Assembly (NCBI GenBank): GCA_049273695.1
Contig: JBASRE010000004.1
Location: 186,001 to 250,000 of the forward strand
From: UBA11740 sp049273695
GTDB taxonomy: Bacteria > Acidobacteriota > Blastocatellia > Pyrinomonadales > Pyrinomonadaceae
Direction of reading: 5' to 3'
DNA: 64,000 bases
Below the pieces are notes generated by a model. It ran no database searches. It was given only the letters and a program-made list of their open reading frames with translations, and was not told the origin of the DNA. The translations under genes were made by a program, and so were the position numbers. Positions 7,950 through 16,303 of this stretch are shown here, in pieces; within the stretch, counting starts at the first letter, position 1; every line of letters begins with the position of its first letter.

Positions 7950-8918
7950 ATGGCCGCGATGATCCGCAGGGAGAAGCAGCGCGCGCAAATTCTCGACGGG
8001 CGCCCAGCTGCGGATGCGATAAAAAGGGAAGTCGCAGAAGAAGTTCGCGAACTAAAGCTAACGCGCGGCGTTACGCCATGCTTGGCCGCTGTTCTGGTTG
8101 GCGACGACCCTGCGTCGGCGGTTTACGTGCGCAACAAGGTACGTGCTTGCGAAGATGTCGGGATCGCGTCAAAGCACCTCGCGCTGGATGCAGCGACCTC
8201 GAGCGAAGCGCTGTTGTTTGTTGTGCAGGAATTGAATGCGGACAACGAGGTTGATGGAATCCTCGTTCAGTTACCACTGCCCAAACAGATCGACGACGCA
8301 ATAGTCATCGAGGCAATAGATCCGCGCAAAGACGTAGACGCCTTTCATCCGACGAACGTAGGTCTGCTTGCAATGGGCCGACCGCGTTTTGTGCCCTGCA
8401 CGCCCGCCGGCATCATCGAACTGCTGGATCGAAACAACATTGAGATCGCCGGCGCAAATGCCGTCGTGGTGGGACGCAGCCAGATTGTCGGCCGCCCCGT
8501 CGCCAGTTTGCTCCTGCAACGCCACGCCACCGTGACGGTTTGCCATTCGCAGACGCGCGATCTGCCGTCCGTCACAAGCCAGGCAGACATTCTCATCGCC
8601 GCCATCGGCAGGCCGGCATTCATTGGTCGCGATTTCATCAAGCCGGGCGCAACTGTAATCGACGTCGGCGTCAACAAGATTAGCGATGTTGGCCAGGCCC
8701 ACGACCTCTTCGGCGACGAAGCAGAGAAGAGAATCGAAGCGATCAAAACACGCGGCTACACACTGGTTGGTGATGTTCATCCGGCGGACGCGGATGCTGT
8801 CGCCGGACAGCGGACGCCGGTGCCAGGGGGCGTGGGGCTGCTTACCGTCGCGATGTTGATGCGGAATACTCTGCAGGCAGCAAAGTGGCGACGGGGAGGC
8901 GAAGCTTCAGTGCCGTAG
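7950..8918 (+). CDS. folD: Bifunctional methylenetetrahydrofolate dehydrogenase/cyclohydrolase FolD
   Basis: 322 residues from the ATG at 7950 (a second ATG at 7959 is also possible); the frame upstream is repeat sequence. FolD oxidises 5,10-methylene-THF and hydrolyses methenyl-THF to 10-formyl-THF in the cytoplasm. The catalytic Lys is in SAVYVRNKVRACEDVG, and ILVQLPLP, PCTPAGIIELL, the NADP-binding GRSQIVGRPVASLLL and the closing TPVPGGVGLLT are all in place. An unusual point is a slightly long linker before that motif (VGDVHPADADAVAGQR). coaE lies downstream on the same strand, but a large hairpin separates them, so they may be separate transcripts. Confidence 0.95.
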   Translation: MAAMIRREKQRAQILDGRPAADAIKREVAEEVRELKLTRGVTPCLAAVLVGDDPASAVYVRNKVRACEDVGIASKHLALDAATSSEALLFVVQELNADNEVDGILVQLPLPKQIDDAIVIEAIDPRKDVDAFHPTNVGLLAMGRPRFVPCTPAGIIELLDRNNIEIAGANAVVVGRSQIVGRPVASLLLQRHATVTVCHSQTRDLPSVTSQADILIAAIGRPAFIGRDFIKPGATVIDVGVNKISDVGQAHDLFGDEAEKRIEAIKTRGYTLVGDVHPADADAVAGQRTPVPGGVGLLTVAMLMRNTLQAAKWRRGGEASVP

Positions 8919-8924
8919 GCACGA

Positions 8925-9040
8925 AATGTTTATAGCCAGATTGCCGTGCGATCGATCTACGAATTGAGGGAATCTCGACACGTCGAGATTCCCTCAATTC
9001 GGTGAGGGTAGATTTAGGTTCAACACGTTCTATAAACATT
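8925..9040. repeat. Nested palindrome with an 18-bp perfect hairpin core
   Basis: Positions 8961-8978 and 8983-9000 are exact reverse complements (18 bp) around the loop CACG. Outside these, ATCTAC at 8955-8960 pairs with GTAGAT at 9008-9013, and AATGTTTATAG at 8925-8935 pairs with CTATAAACATT at 9030-9040. Further out, CCGTAGGCAC and GGCCGCTACGCGGC are related words. The whole 116 bp element looks like a small non-coding mobile or REP-like unit. It could also end folD transcription, but there is no T-run. Confidence 0.85.
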
Positions 9041-9071
9041 CGGCCGCTACGCGGCTGAGTAAATTTGAGCA

Positions 9072-9680
9072 ATGCTAAAGGTCGGACTCACGGGATCGAT
9101 TGCTGTAGGCAAATCGTTCGTGCTGGATATCCTGCGCGAACTCGGCGCGCAAACGATTGATGCTGACGCTGTGGCGCGGGAGGTTGTCGAGCCGGGGACG
9201 GCGGGACTGAAAGCCGTTGTCGACGAATTTGGCGCTGAGATTCTAAGACCCGACGGATCGTTGAATCGCGCGGCACTCGGCTCGATCATTTTCGCTGATG
9301 AGGCAAAGCGTCAGAAGCTAAACTCGATTCTTCATCCATTCATCATCGCGCGTCAGGACGAAATCATGCGGCAGTGGGAGAAGGAGGCTCCGGACGCGAT
9401 CGCCGTTGTCGATGCGGCGCTCATGATCGAGTCCGGCGGCTATAAACGGTTCGATAAACTGATCGTCGTCCATTGCCAGACGCAGGTCCAGCTTGAGCGG
9501 TTGATGAAGCGCGACAACATTTCGCGCGAAGAAGCCGAGCGACGCATCAACGCGCAGATGCCCCAGGAACAGAAGAAGAAACATGCCGATTACCTGATTG
9601 ATACGTCCGCAGGCTTCGAAAGCGCCCGTCAGCAAGCCAAGGCAGTGTGGCAAGAACTTCAGGCCACTGGCGCCCGGTAA
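9072..9680 (+). CDS. coaE: Dephospho-CoA kinase
   Basis: 202 residues, the usual length. It catalyses the last step of coenzyme A synthesis, phosphorylating dephospho-CoA with ATP. The P-loop is at the N-terminus (VGLTGSIAVGKSFV), followed by DADAVAREVVEPG, HPFI and VVDAALMIESGGYKRFDKLIVV, then the arginine-rich lid with RLMKRDNISREEAERRI and the DYLIDTS strand. The ATG at 9072 starts directly at the P-loop strand, as in most family members; no clear ribosome site precedes it. It stands alone between two repeat-filled spacers. Confidence 0.94.
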   Translation: MLKVGLTGSIAVGKSFVLDILRELGAQTIDADAVAREVVEPGTAGLKAVVDEFGAEILRPDGSLNRAALGSIIFADEAKRQKLNSILHPFIIARQDEIMRQWEKEAPDAIAVVDAALMIESGGYKRFDKLIVVHCQTQVQLERLMKRDNISREEAERRINAQMPQEQKKKHADYLIDTSAGFESARQQAKAVWQELQATGAR

Positions 9681-9682
9681 GG

Positions 9683-9829
9683 TACGCGCGCCAGGGGCGT
9701 GCTCTTGATGGACCTGATGAGCACGCCTAGACATGAGGTACGCACGCCTCTGGCGTGCCACTGATGCTGATGCGATTAGAATCCTCACCCGCGGACAAGA
9801 ACTGCACGCCGGAGGCGTGCGTACCTGAA
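9683..9829. repeat. GTACGCACGCC palindromic repeat cluster
   Basis: The spacer between coaE and oppA contains reiterated and inverted words (GGTACGCGCGCC, GGGCGTGCTC, GAGCACGCC, GGTACGCACGCC, GGCGTGCC, GCACGCC, GGCGTGCGTACC). They form at least two hairpins. The same word is present at 6366-6455, showing a dispersed family. A promoter for the opp operon presumably lies between 9830 and 9885, but I could not point to convincing -35/-10 boxes. Confidence 0.75.
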
Positions 9830-9885
9830 GGGTTCAGAAAAAGCATTGCTCACCCGCGCATCCGCGTGTTACTTTGGGCTCGACG

Positions 9886-11847
9886 ATGACTCGCCTTTCA
9901 TCGCGTGACAGATTTCTTGGTTTCCTCCTCACGCTGAACGTCGTTTTCGCCGGCTGCTCCGCGTCGGCGAGCAAATCACTTTTCTTCGGAAAGACCGATC
10001 CGCCGCGCGAAAACGTGCTTCGTTACGTCTCGGGCTCAGAACCCGAAAGTCTCGATCCGCAGATTCCTTCGCAGCAAAACGAAGCGCGCATCGCCCTTGC
10101 GCTTTTCGACGGACTGACTGAGTACGATCCGAAAACGACCGCTCCGATCCCGGCGCTGGCTGAGCGATGGGAAGTAAACAAAGACTGGTCGGAAGTCACA
10201 TTTCACCTGCGTCGCAATGGCCGCTTTTCGAATGGCGATCCGATCACGGCGCATGATTTCGTTTACACGATTCGCCGCGGGCTTAAGCCGAGCACCGGTT
10301 CCCGCACTGCTTCGCTGGCTTTTCCGATCAAGTACGCGCAGGCGTTCAATGGGGGTGGATTCTTCGTTTTCGATCCGGCTACGAAATCGTATTTGCTCGA
10401 AAGAGACTTTGCAGAAAACCCGCCCGCGCCGCCGCTCAGCGAACAAGACGTCGCGTCAGTTACCGACGAATATCCGCCGAACGCCGAAAACAAGACTCCG
10501 GCTTCCGATACAACTTTTCATCGTGCGATGCACGCACCGGTCAGGCTGGTGCTGCCCGGCCCCGACAAAGCTCGCAAGGCTGCGATTGAAGCCGATCCCA
10601 AACTGAAGGCTGCCGTCGAAGGAAAACAGCTTGTCCCTGTGACCGCTGACGACGTTGGCATCGAAGCCGTCGATGACTACACGCTGCGCATGATCCTGAT
10701 GAAGCCGGCGCCGTATTTCATCAGCATGATGCCGCATCAGTTCTTCCGCGCGGTTCACCGGAAAACGATCGATAAATTTGGGGACACGTGGACTGACCCC
10801 GCGCACATTGTGACCAGCGGGGCCTTCAAGCTCGAGAGTTGGAAGCACTACGACCGTATCGTTGTCGTTCGCGATCCGATGAACTGGGACGCGCAGACTG
10901 TGAAGCTTGACCGGATTGTCTTCTACTTGCTGGCCGACAATTCGACGATGATGAGCCTCTACAAGGCAGGCGATCTCGATGCGCTCTACAATCACACGGT
11001 CCCGTCCGCCTGGTTAAGCGTCATCGGTCCGATGAAGGATTTCATGGACGCGCCCGAAGCGGGAATAGATTTTTACAATTTCAATACGAAGAGCGGCCCG
11101 ACGAAGGACCTGCGTGTGCGAAAGGCGCTCAACATGGCAATCGACAAGAAAGCGTTTGCCAGTTGGCGACAACTGCAACCGCTGACGGCGATTGTTCCAA
11201 CGGGAATCTTCCCAGGCTATCCGCACCCAAAGGGCGATCCATACGATCCTGAGAAGGCTAAAAAACTTCTGGCCGAAGCCGGCTACAAAGACTCTGCCGG
11301 AAATTTCGATCCGCAGAAGTTCCAGGCGAGCGAAATCGAAATGATCGTCAACACTGACGGTAACAACATTCCCTATGCGGAGTTCCTTCAGGGTCTTTGG
11401 AAGCAGAGTCTCGGTGCAACCATTCCGCTTCGTGTCATGGAGAACAAAACGTATTTCCGGACGCAGGCGGCGCTCGATTACAAAGGCGTGTCGCGGACGG
11501 GCTGGGGCGCCGACTACATGGACCCGTTTACGTTCCTCGGTATTTGGTACACGCCGACCGGCGCGAATGCAACCGGATGGTGGGACCCGAAATTCGCTGA
11601 GTTGCTGGACGAAGCGAATCGCACAATCGATCCGCAGCGCCGGTATCAAATTCTGGCGCAGGCTGAACAACTGTTACTCGACGCGCAACCGGTGATGCCG
11701 CTGACGGTCCCCACGACGCGTTGGATGAAAAAACCCTACGTGAAGGGTCTGTATCCCAACGCGGCCACCCTGCATTCGTGGAAGTACGTTTATGTTGAGC
11801 GCGATTCGGCCAAGTGGGACTACGGCTTGCCGGATATGGCGAACTAG
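9886..11847 (+). CDS. oppA: Oligopeptide ABC transporter, substrate-binding lipoprotein
   Basis: 653 residues from the ATG at 9886; a TTG 12 bp upstream is less likely. The signal peptide ends in the lipobox FAGC, so the protein should be lipid-anchored outside the cytoplasmic membrane. The family 5 solute-binding fold is recognisable in YVSGSEPESLDPQ, ALFDGLTEYDPKTTAPIPALAERWEV, FHLRRNGRFSNGDPITAHDF and LRVRKALNMAIDKKAF, and GWGADYMDPFTFL near the end. It is longer than DppA-type proteins because of an insertion around residues 150-250. It is the first gene of a five-gene transporter locus and would deliver peptides to OppBCDF. Confidence 0.93.
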   Translation: MTRLSSRDRFLGFLLTLNVVFAGCSASASKSLFFGKTDPPRENVLRYVSGSEPESLDPQIPSQQNEARIALALFDGLTEYDPKTTAPIPALAERWEVNKDWSEVTFHLRRNGRFSNGDPITAHDFVYTIRRGLKPSTGSRTASLAFPIKYAQAFNGGGFFVFDPATKSYLLERDFAENPPAPPLSEQDVASVTDEYPPNAENKTPASDTTFHRAMHAPVRLVLPGPDKARKAAIEADPKLKAAVEGKQLVPVTADDVGIEAVDDYTLRMILMKPAPYFISMMPHQFFRAVHRKTIDKFGDTWTDPAHIVTSGAFKLESWKHYDRIVVVRDPMNWDAQTVKLDRIVFYLLADNSTMMSLYKAGDLDALYNHTVPSAWLSVIGPMKDFMDAPEAGIDFYNFNTKSGPTKDLRVRKALNMAIDKKAFASWRQLQPLTAIVPTGIFPGYPHPKGDPYDPEKAKKLLAEAGYKDSAGNFDPQKFQASEIEMIVNTDGNNIPYAEFLQGLWKQSLGATIPLRVMENKTYFRTQAALDYKGVSRTGWGADYMDPFTFLGIWYTPTGANATGWWDPKFAELLDEANRTIDPQRRYQILAQAEQLLLDAQPVMPLTVPTTRWMKKPYVKGLYPNAATLHSWKYVYVERDSAKWDYGLPDMAN

Positions 11848-11848
11848 G

Positions 11849-11965
11849 ACTTTGGTCTTTGTGCTTTGGTCTGTGTGCTTTGTACTTAGTACTTTGTACT
11901 TTGTACTTTGATGTGTTGCTCAACTTGCGTTAGACGTCAAAGTACAAAGCACAAAGTACAAAGAC
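11849..11965. repeat. Dispersed palindrome, CTTTGTACTTTG family, copy 1
   Basis: The left arm reiterates ACTTTGT/CTTTGTACTTTG about seven times; after roughly 30 bp the right arm gives the complement (GTCAAAGTACAAAGCACAAAGTACAAAG). It occupies the whole oppA-oppB spacer. The related word set is found at 14008-14086 in the oppC-oppD spacer. Confidence 0.85.
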
Positions 11966-11975
11966 CCCATTCAAA

Positions 11976-12896
11976 ATGCTTCGCTTCATCATTCGCCGCA
12001 TCATCATCATCGTCCCGATGCTTTTCATTGTCGTCACGTTGACGTGGATGCTGGTGCGTTTGGCGCCTGGGAACTTTTACAGCGGCGAGAAGAAGCTGGC
12101 GCCGGCAATCGAAAACAACCTCCGCGAAAAATACGGGCTGAACAAACCCTGGCACGTTCAGTATCGGCGCGTGCTCTGGAATATTGCGCGCTTCGATTTC
12201 GGCACGTCGCTGAAGTATGAAGGCCAAACTGTTAACCAGATTCTCTGGCGCGCGCTCCCGGTTTCGGCAGCATTGGGACTGAGCGCCTACGTGATAGCGC
12301 TCCTGGTGGGCATCACTCTCGGAACGTTTGCGGCGCTGCGCCAGAATTCGTGGATTGACTACGCGAGCATGACGATCGCAATGCTGGGCATTTCGATTCC
12401 GAACTTTGTGCTAGGGCCGCTCCTGGTCTTGCTGTTTTCGCTCACGCTGTTTTGGTTTCCGGCCGCGTTGTGGGACGGGTTTCCCAGTCGAAGTATCGTG
12501 CTGCCGGCGCTCACGCTGTCGGCGATTTACATTGCTTACATTGCGCGGCTGACGCGTTCGGGAATGCTGGAGGTTTTACGCTCTGATTACATCCGCACTG
12601 CCCGTGCGAAGGGTCTGAGCGAGCGACAGGTGGTAACGCGACATGCATTGCGCGGCGGATTGTTGCCGGTCGTTTCTTTTTCCGGACCGGCGCTGGCCTT
12701 TCTGATTACCGGCACGGTTGTCGTCGAGAAAATCTTTGCGCTGCCGGGTCTCGGGAATTACTTCATCAATGCGTGCCTGAATCGAGACGAGCCCTTAATC
12801 ATCGGTATCGTTGCTTTCATCGCAGTGACGGTTTTGGTTTTCAATCTGCTCGTGGACATTTCGTATGCGTTGATCGATCCACGCATAAGGTACTGA
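11976..12896 (+). CDS. oppB: Oligopeptide ABC transporter permease OppB/DppB type
   Basis: 306 residues with about six membrane segments. The N-terminal helix (LRFIIRRIIIIVPMLFIVVTLTWML) and the KYGLNKPWHVQYRRVLWNI stretch are standard for the first permease of peptide transporters. The EAA loop that docks on the ATPases is visible as YIRTARAKGLSERQVVTRHALRGGLLPVV near residues 205-233. It forms the membrane channel with OppC. Its start follows the oppA stop by 128 bp, taken up by a palindromic repeat, so read-through of that structure is needed for polycistronic expression. Confidence 0.94.
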   Translation: MLRFIIRRIIIIVPMLFIVVTLTWMLVRLAPGNFYSGEKKLAPAIENNLREKYGLNKPWHVQYRRVLWNIARFDFGTSLKYEGQTVNQILWRALPVSAALGLSAYVIALLVGITLGTFAALRQNSWIDYASMTIAMLGISIPNFVLGPLLVLLFSLTLFWFPAALWDGFPSRSIVLPALTLSAIYIAYIARLTRSGMLEVLRSDYIRTARAKGLSERQVVTRHALRGGLLPVVSFSGPALAFLITGTVVVEKIFALPGLGNYFINACLNRDEPLIIGIVAFIAVTVLVFNLLVDISYALIDPRIRY

Positions 12897-12906
12897 TTTC
12901 AGATTT

Positions 12907-12930
12907 TGAGATCTCAGATCTGAGATCTCA
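12907..12930. repeat. Perfect 24-bp palindrome built on GAGATCTCAGATC
   Basis: The 24 bases are identical to their own reverse complement, with GAGATCTC at both ends and AGATCT in the centre. It lies 10 bp after the oppB stop and 15 bp before oppC. It could be a remnant of a word-repeat palindrome of a further family, or an operator. Nothing in the sequence tells these apart. Confidence 0.8.
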
Positions 12931-12945
12931 GGCTGTACGGCAAGT

Positions 12946-14007
12946 ATGAACGACCGTCCCCCAGATAAGCCGCATCACCCGAAAGATGATGAGGCTCTTG
13001 AAATCCCGGAGCGCATGCCGGATCCGCCATTGCTGCAGGTCGGGCCGGAAATGGCTGTCGCTGAGGACGTGCATGACATCGTCAGCGGTGAACTTGTTGC
13101 AGGTTCGTCCCTTTGGCGAGACGCGTGGCGACGGCTTCTCCGGAATAAGCTCGCGGTCTTTGGCATTGTCATCGTGCTTCTGGTTACGATCGCATCGCTG
13201 ATCGGCCCTTCGATTCTCAAAGCCACCAGCGGATACTCGTACGACTACATTCCTAAAGACAATCTCCTGAACAAATCTTTGCCGCCGTTCCGCGCGCCCG
13301 ACGGAAGTTTTTCGTGGACGCATCCGATGGGTACCGACAACGCGGGGCGCGACATTCTCGCGCGTGTTTTGTCGGGCGGACAGATTTCCTTGATGGTCGC
13401 GCTGATCGCCACGCTGGTTTCGCTGCTGATTGGAGTCAGCTATGGCGCGTTGGCAGGTTATCTGGGCGGCCGGGTCGATGATTTGATGATGCGCATCGTC
13501 GATGTTCTCTACTCGTTGCCTTATGTGATCATCGTCATCGTTTTGCTGGCACTACTGCCCGCAAAGACTCCGACGGGTCAGTTGGCGCAACTGTTTTTTG
13601 CACTCGGGGCCGTGTCGTGGTTGACGATGGCCAGGATTGTTCGCGGTCAGGTGTTGTCGCTCAAGAATCAGGATTTCGTTTTGGCCGCGCGCGCGACCGG
13701 AGTCTCCACGCCAAAGATAGTCTTTCGACATCTTATTCCGAACGTGCTGGGGCCGGTCATCGTGTACGCGACGCTCACGGTGCCTACGGTAATGCTCAGC
13801 GAAGCGTTCCTGTCATTTCTTGGACTCGGCGTGCGGCCGCCGCGCGTCTCGTGGGGCAGTCTGGCGGCCGAAGGCGCACAACATTTGTCGGTCTATCCGT
13901 GGCAGTTGATCTTTCCGGGAGCCACGATGGCGCTGATGCTGTTCAGTTTGAATTTTCTTGGAGATGGTTTGCGCGACGCGCTCGATCCGCAAACGAGGAA
14001 AGAATAG
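12946..14007 (+). CDS. oppC: Oligopeptide ABC transporter permease OppC/DppC type
   Basis: 353 residues. A soluble N-terminal tail of about 65 residues (NDRPPDKPHHPKDDEALEIP) is longer than usual. Then come the OppC_N membrane helix (RRLLRNKLAVFGIVIVLLVTIASLIGP), the periplasmic segment with HPMGTDNAGRDILARVLSGGQISL that marks the family, and four or five more helices. The EAA loop is DFVLAARATGVSTPKIVFRH, near residues 243-262. It pairs with OppB to make the translocation path. A repeat-filled spacer of 97 bp separates it from oppD. Confidence 0.94.
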   Translation: MNDRPPDKPHHPKDDEALEIPERMPDPPLLQVGPEMAVAEDVHDIVSGELVAGSSLWRDAWRRLLRNKLAVFGIVIVLLVTIASLIGPSILKATSGYSYDYIPKDNLLNKSLPPFRAPDGSFSWTHPMGTDNAGRDILARVLSGGQISLMVALIATLVSLLIGVSYGALAGYLGGRVDDLMMRIVDVLYSLPYVIIVIVLLALLPAKTPTGQLAQLFFALGAVSWLTMARIVRGQVLSLKNQDFVLAARATGVSTPKIVFRHLIPNVLGPVIVYATLTVPTVMLSEAFLSFLGLGVRPPRVSWGSLAAEGAQHLSVYPWQLIFPGATMALMLFSLNFLGDGLRDALDPQTRKE

Positions 14008-14086
14008 GTCTTTGTACTGTGAACTTTGTGCTTTGATGCCTGCTTCAACCATCGCCGCACATCAAAGACCAAAGACCTAAGACCCT
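14008..14086. repeat. Dispersed palindrome, CTTTGTACTTTG family, copy 2
   Basis: The left arm has GTCTTTGTACTGTGAACTTTG and TGCTTTGATG; the right arm has CATCAAAGACCAAAGACCTAAG. It lies in the oppC-oppD spacer and shares its words with the element at 11849, but the arms have diverged. The ribosome site of oppD (the GAG of TTAAGAGTTACG) lies just outside. Confidence 0.8.
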
Positions 14087-14104
14087 AGGCCATTAAGAGT
14101 TACG

Positions 14105-15103
14105 ATGGTATCAAGCGACAACTTACTGAAAGTCAAAGATCTTCGCACGTACTTTCACACCGAGGACGGCACAGTGAAAGCCGTGGATGGCGTTAGCTTT
14201 GAAGTAAAACGCGGCGACACGCTGGGCATCGTCGGCGAATCTGGTTCCGGCAAGACCGTAGCGAACCTTTCAATCATGCGTTTGATATCCGATCCGCCCG
14301 GGCGAATTGCCGGCGGTGCGGTCGAATTCAATGGTCGCGATGTTTTGAAGTTGTCGCCGCGTGAGCTGCGCGATCTTCGAGGCTGTCACATCGCGATGAT
14401 TTTCCAGGATCCGATGACGTCGTTGAATCCGTTCATGCGCGTGTCGAAGCAGTTGATGGAGGTAACCGAGCTTCACCTCCGGCACACCAAAGAACAGGCG
14501 CGCCGTCACGCAATCGAAATGCTTGAGCATGTAGGTATTCCTGACGCCGCCCAACGAATCGACAGCTACCCGCACGAATTCTCAGGAGGCATGCGTCAGC
14601 GCGTGATGATCGCGATGGCGCTGTCTTGCAAGCCGCAGCTGCTAATCGCTGACGAGCCGACCACGGCATTGGACGTAACGATTCAGGCGCAGATTCTCGA
14701 ACTCATCAGGAAACTGAAAAGCGAGACAGGCGCGAGCGTGATTTTGATCACTCACGACCTGGGCGTTATCGCCGGCATGACCGACCACGTTGTGGTGATG
14801 TATGCCGGAAAAGTCTTCGAGCAGGCGCCAACCGGCGAACTGTTTGATCGACCGGGCAATCCCTACACGCGCGGTCTGTTGCGCTCCGTTCCCGATCCGA
14901 CTTCGGAACAGGGAAAGCTCTATCAAATACCGGGTCAGCCGCCGGACCTGGCGCATTTGCCATCCGGTTGTCCTTTCGCGCCGCGCTGTGAACGCGCGGA
15001 AGGGATCTGTACGCGTGAGTTTCCCCCGTTCGTTCAGCTCACGAGCAATCACCATTCGCTCTGTCATTTCGCTAACGAGGTCTACGCCGAATCGAATCGC
15101 TGA
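14105..15103 (+). CDS. oppD: Oligopeptide ABC transporter ATPase OppD
   Basis: 332 residues. It supplies one half of the nucleotide-binding dimer for peptide import. Walker A is GIVGESGSGKT near residue 39, the Q-loop is in IFQDPMTSLNPF, the ABC signature is FSGGMRQR, Walker B is LLIADEPTTALD, and the switch His follows in LITHDLGV. The C-terminal oligo_HPY segment contains four cysteines (GCPFAPRCERAEGICT and LCHF), the usual cysteine cluster of this subfamily. Its stop overlaps the oppF start by one base (TGATG), so the two ATPases are translationally coupled. Confidence 0.95.
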   Translation: MVSSDNLLKVKDLRTYFHTEDGTVKAVDGVSFEVKRGDTLGIVGESGSGKTVANLSIMRLISDPPGRIAGGAVEFNGRDVLKLSPRELRDLRGCHIAMIFQDPMTSLNPFMRVSKQLMEVTELHLRHTKEQARRHAIEMLEHVGIPDAAQRIDSYPHEFSGGMRQRVMIAMALSCKPQLLIADEPTTALDVTIQAQILELIRKLKSETGASVILITHDLGVIAGMTDHVVVMYAGKVFEQAPTGELFDRPGNPYTRGLLRSVPDPTSEQGKLYQIPGQPPDLAHLPSGCPFAPRCERAEGICTREFPPFVQLTSNHHSLCHFANEVYAESNR

Positions 15104-16152
15104 TGCAGCCATTGATCTCAATTCAGGATCTGAAGGTGCACTTTCCGGTGCGGAAGTCGCTCTTCAGTAGATCGCGTCAAGTCGTCATGGCGGTCGATGG
15201 GGTGTCGCTGGACATTTTTGAAGGCGAGACACTCGGACTGGTTGGCGAATCCGGCTGCGGAAAGACAACCCTCGGCCGCGCAATTCTGCGGCTCGTCGAA
15301 CCGACATCCGGTCAGGTCCTCTTCCACGGCAACGATCTGGCGCAACTCTCGAACCGCGCCATGCGCGAAGAGCGACGTCATCTGCAAATCGTTTTTCAGG
15401 ATCCATACGCTTCCTTGAATCCGCGCATGACGGTCGATCAAATCATCAGCGAGCCGATTCGTACGTTTCGACTTGCCGAGGGCGAGGCGAGAAAACGCCG
15501 TGTCCAGGAATTAATGACACAGGTCGGCCTTAGCCCACGTTTTCTGCGCCGTTACCCGCACGAGTTTTCCGGAGGACAGCGGCAACGAATTGGCATCGCG
15601 CGCGCGTTGGCTGTGGATCCGAGCTTCATAGTTGCGGACGAGCCAATCTCGGCGCTCGACGTTTCAATTCAATCCCAGATCATGAATCTGCTCGAGCGGC
15701 TCAGGCGCGAAAAGAACCTTACGTATCTTTTCATCTCGCACGACTTGCGGGCGGTGCAACACGTCTCGGACCGCGTGGCGGTGATGTACCTTGGAAAAAT
15801 CGTCGAACTCGCCCCCGCCAAAGAGATTTATGCGCGGCCGCTGATGCCCTACACGAAGGCCCTGATTTCGGCTGTCCCCGTTCCGGATCCAAAAATTGAA
15901 TTGTCCCGCAGACGAATCGTGCTCGAAGGCGACGTCCCTTCGCCGATCAATCCTCCGAGCGGCTGCCGCTTTCGCACCCGCTGTCCGTACACCATCGAGG
16001 TCTGTGCGGATGTCGAACCACAGCTAGTGCAAATCAAGCCGAATCACTCGGCAGCCTGCCTTCGCATCAGTCCGGAACACCCCGATATCGACCGGGTTGC
16101 ACCTGGATCTGCGCCGGGATTGAGTCAACACCTCGCCGTCTCGACCGCGTGA
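15103..16152 (+). CDS. oppF: Oligopeptide ABC transporter ATPase OppF
   Basis: 349 residues, partner of OppD. Walker A is VGESGCGKTTLGRA, the signature FSGGQRQRIGIARAL, Walker B FIVADEPISALD, and the switch His is in FISHDLRAV. The cysteine-rich C-terminal motif is GCRFRTRCPYTIEVCADVEP. The last 30 residues after that motif (HPDIDRVAPGSAPGLSQHL) are an extra tail. The start is fixed by the one-base overlap with oppD. It closes the opp operon; a palindromic repeat and then a new signalling cluster follow. Confidence 0.95.
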   Translation: MQPLISIQDLKVHFPVRKSLFSRSRQVVMAVDGVSLDIFEGETLGLVGESGCGKTTLGRAILRLVEPTSGQVLFHGNDLAQLSNRAMREERRHLQIVFQDPYASLNPRMTVDQIISEPIRTFRLAEGEARKRRVQELMTQVGLSPRFLRRYPHEFSGGQRQRIGIARALAVDPSFIVADEPISALDVSIQSQIMNLLERLRREKNLTYLFISHDLRAVQHVSDRVAVMYLGKIVELAPAKEIYARPLMPYTKALISAVPVPDPKIELSRRRIVLEGDVPSPINPPSGCRFRTRCPYTIEVCADVEPQLVQIKPNHSAACLRISPEHPDIDRVAPGSAPGLSQHLAVSTA

Positions 16153-16209
16153 AAAACGGGGCCAATTCGTCGTTTAACTTACTGTGAGTCGAAATTGTTA
16201 GCGCTTAGC

Positions 16210-16269
16210 GGCACAGACTTTAGTTCTGTGATTGGATGACAGAATGCACAGACTGAAGTCTGTGCCACG
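16210..16269. repeat. Dispersed palindrome, CACAGACTNNAGTCTGTG family, copy 1
   Basis: GGCACAGACTTTAGTTCTGTG is followed after about 15 bp by CACAGACTGAAGTCTGTGCCAC. Each arm is itself nearly self-complementary, and the two arms are inverted copies. Others lie at 17972-18066, 20287-20345 and 49190-49270, and a half copy at 48602-48627. The in-frame ATG at 16232 of the next gene falls inside this repeat and is not its real start. Confidence 0.88.
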
Positions 16270-16303
16270 TATACTGGCGACGAAAAGCAAATTTGTAACC
16301 CCG

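Noticed and set aside
8271..8780. 169-residue frame antisense to folD
   Set aside because: FolD motifs on the plus strand are complete; the antisense frame is a by-product of GC-rich codon bias.
11014..11670. 218-residue antisense frame in oppA
   Set aside because: The OppA protein reads through the whole stretch with family motifs; no start signal for the antisense frame.
11849..11965. Regular short repeats considered as a CRISPR array
   Set aside because: Units are 7-8 bp without unique spacers of constant length, and the second half is inverted; no cas genes are present.
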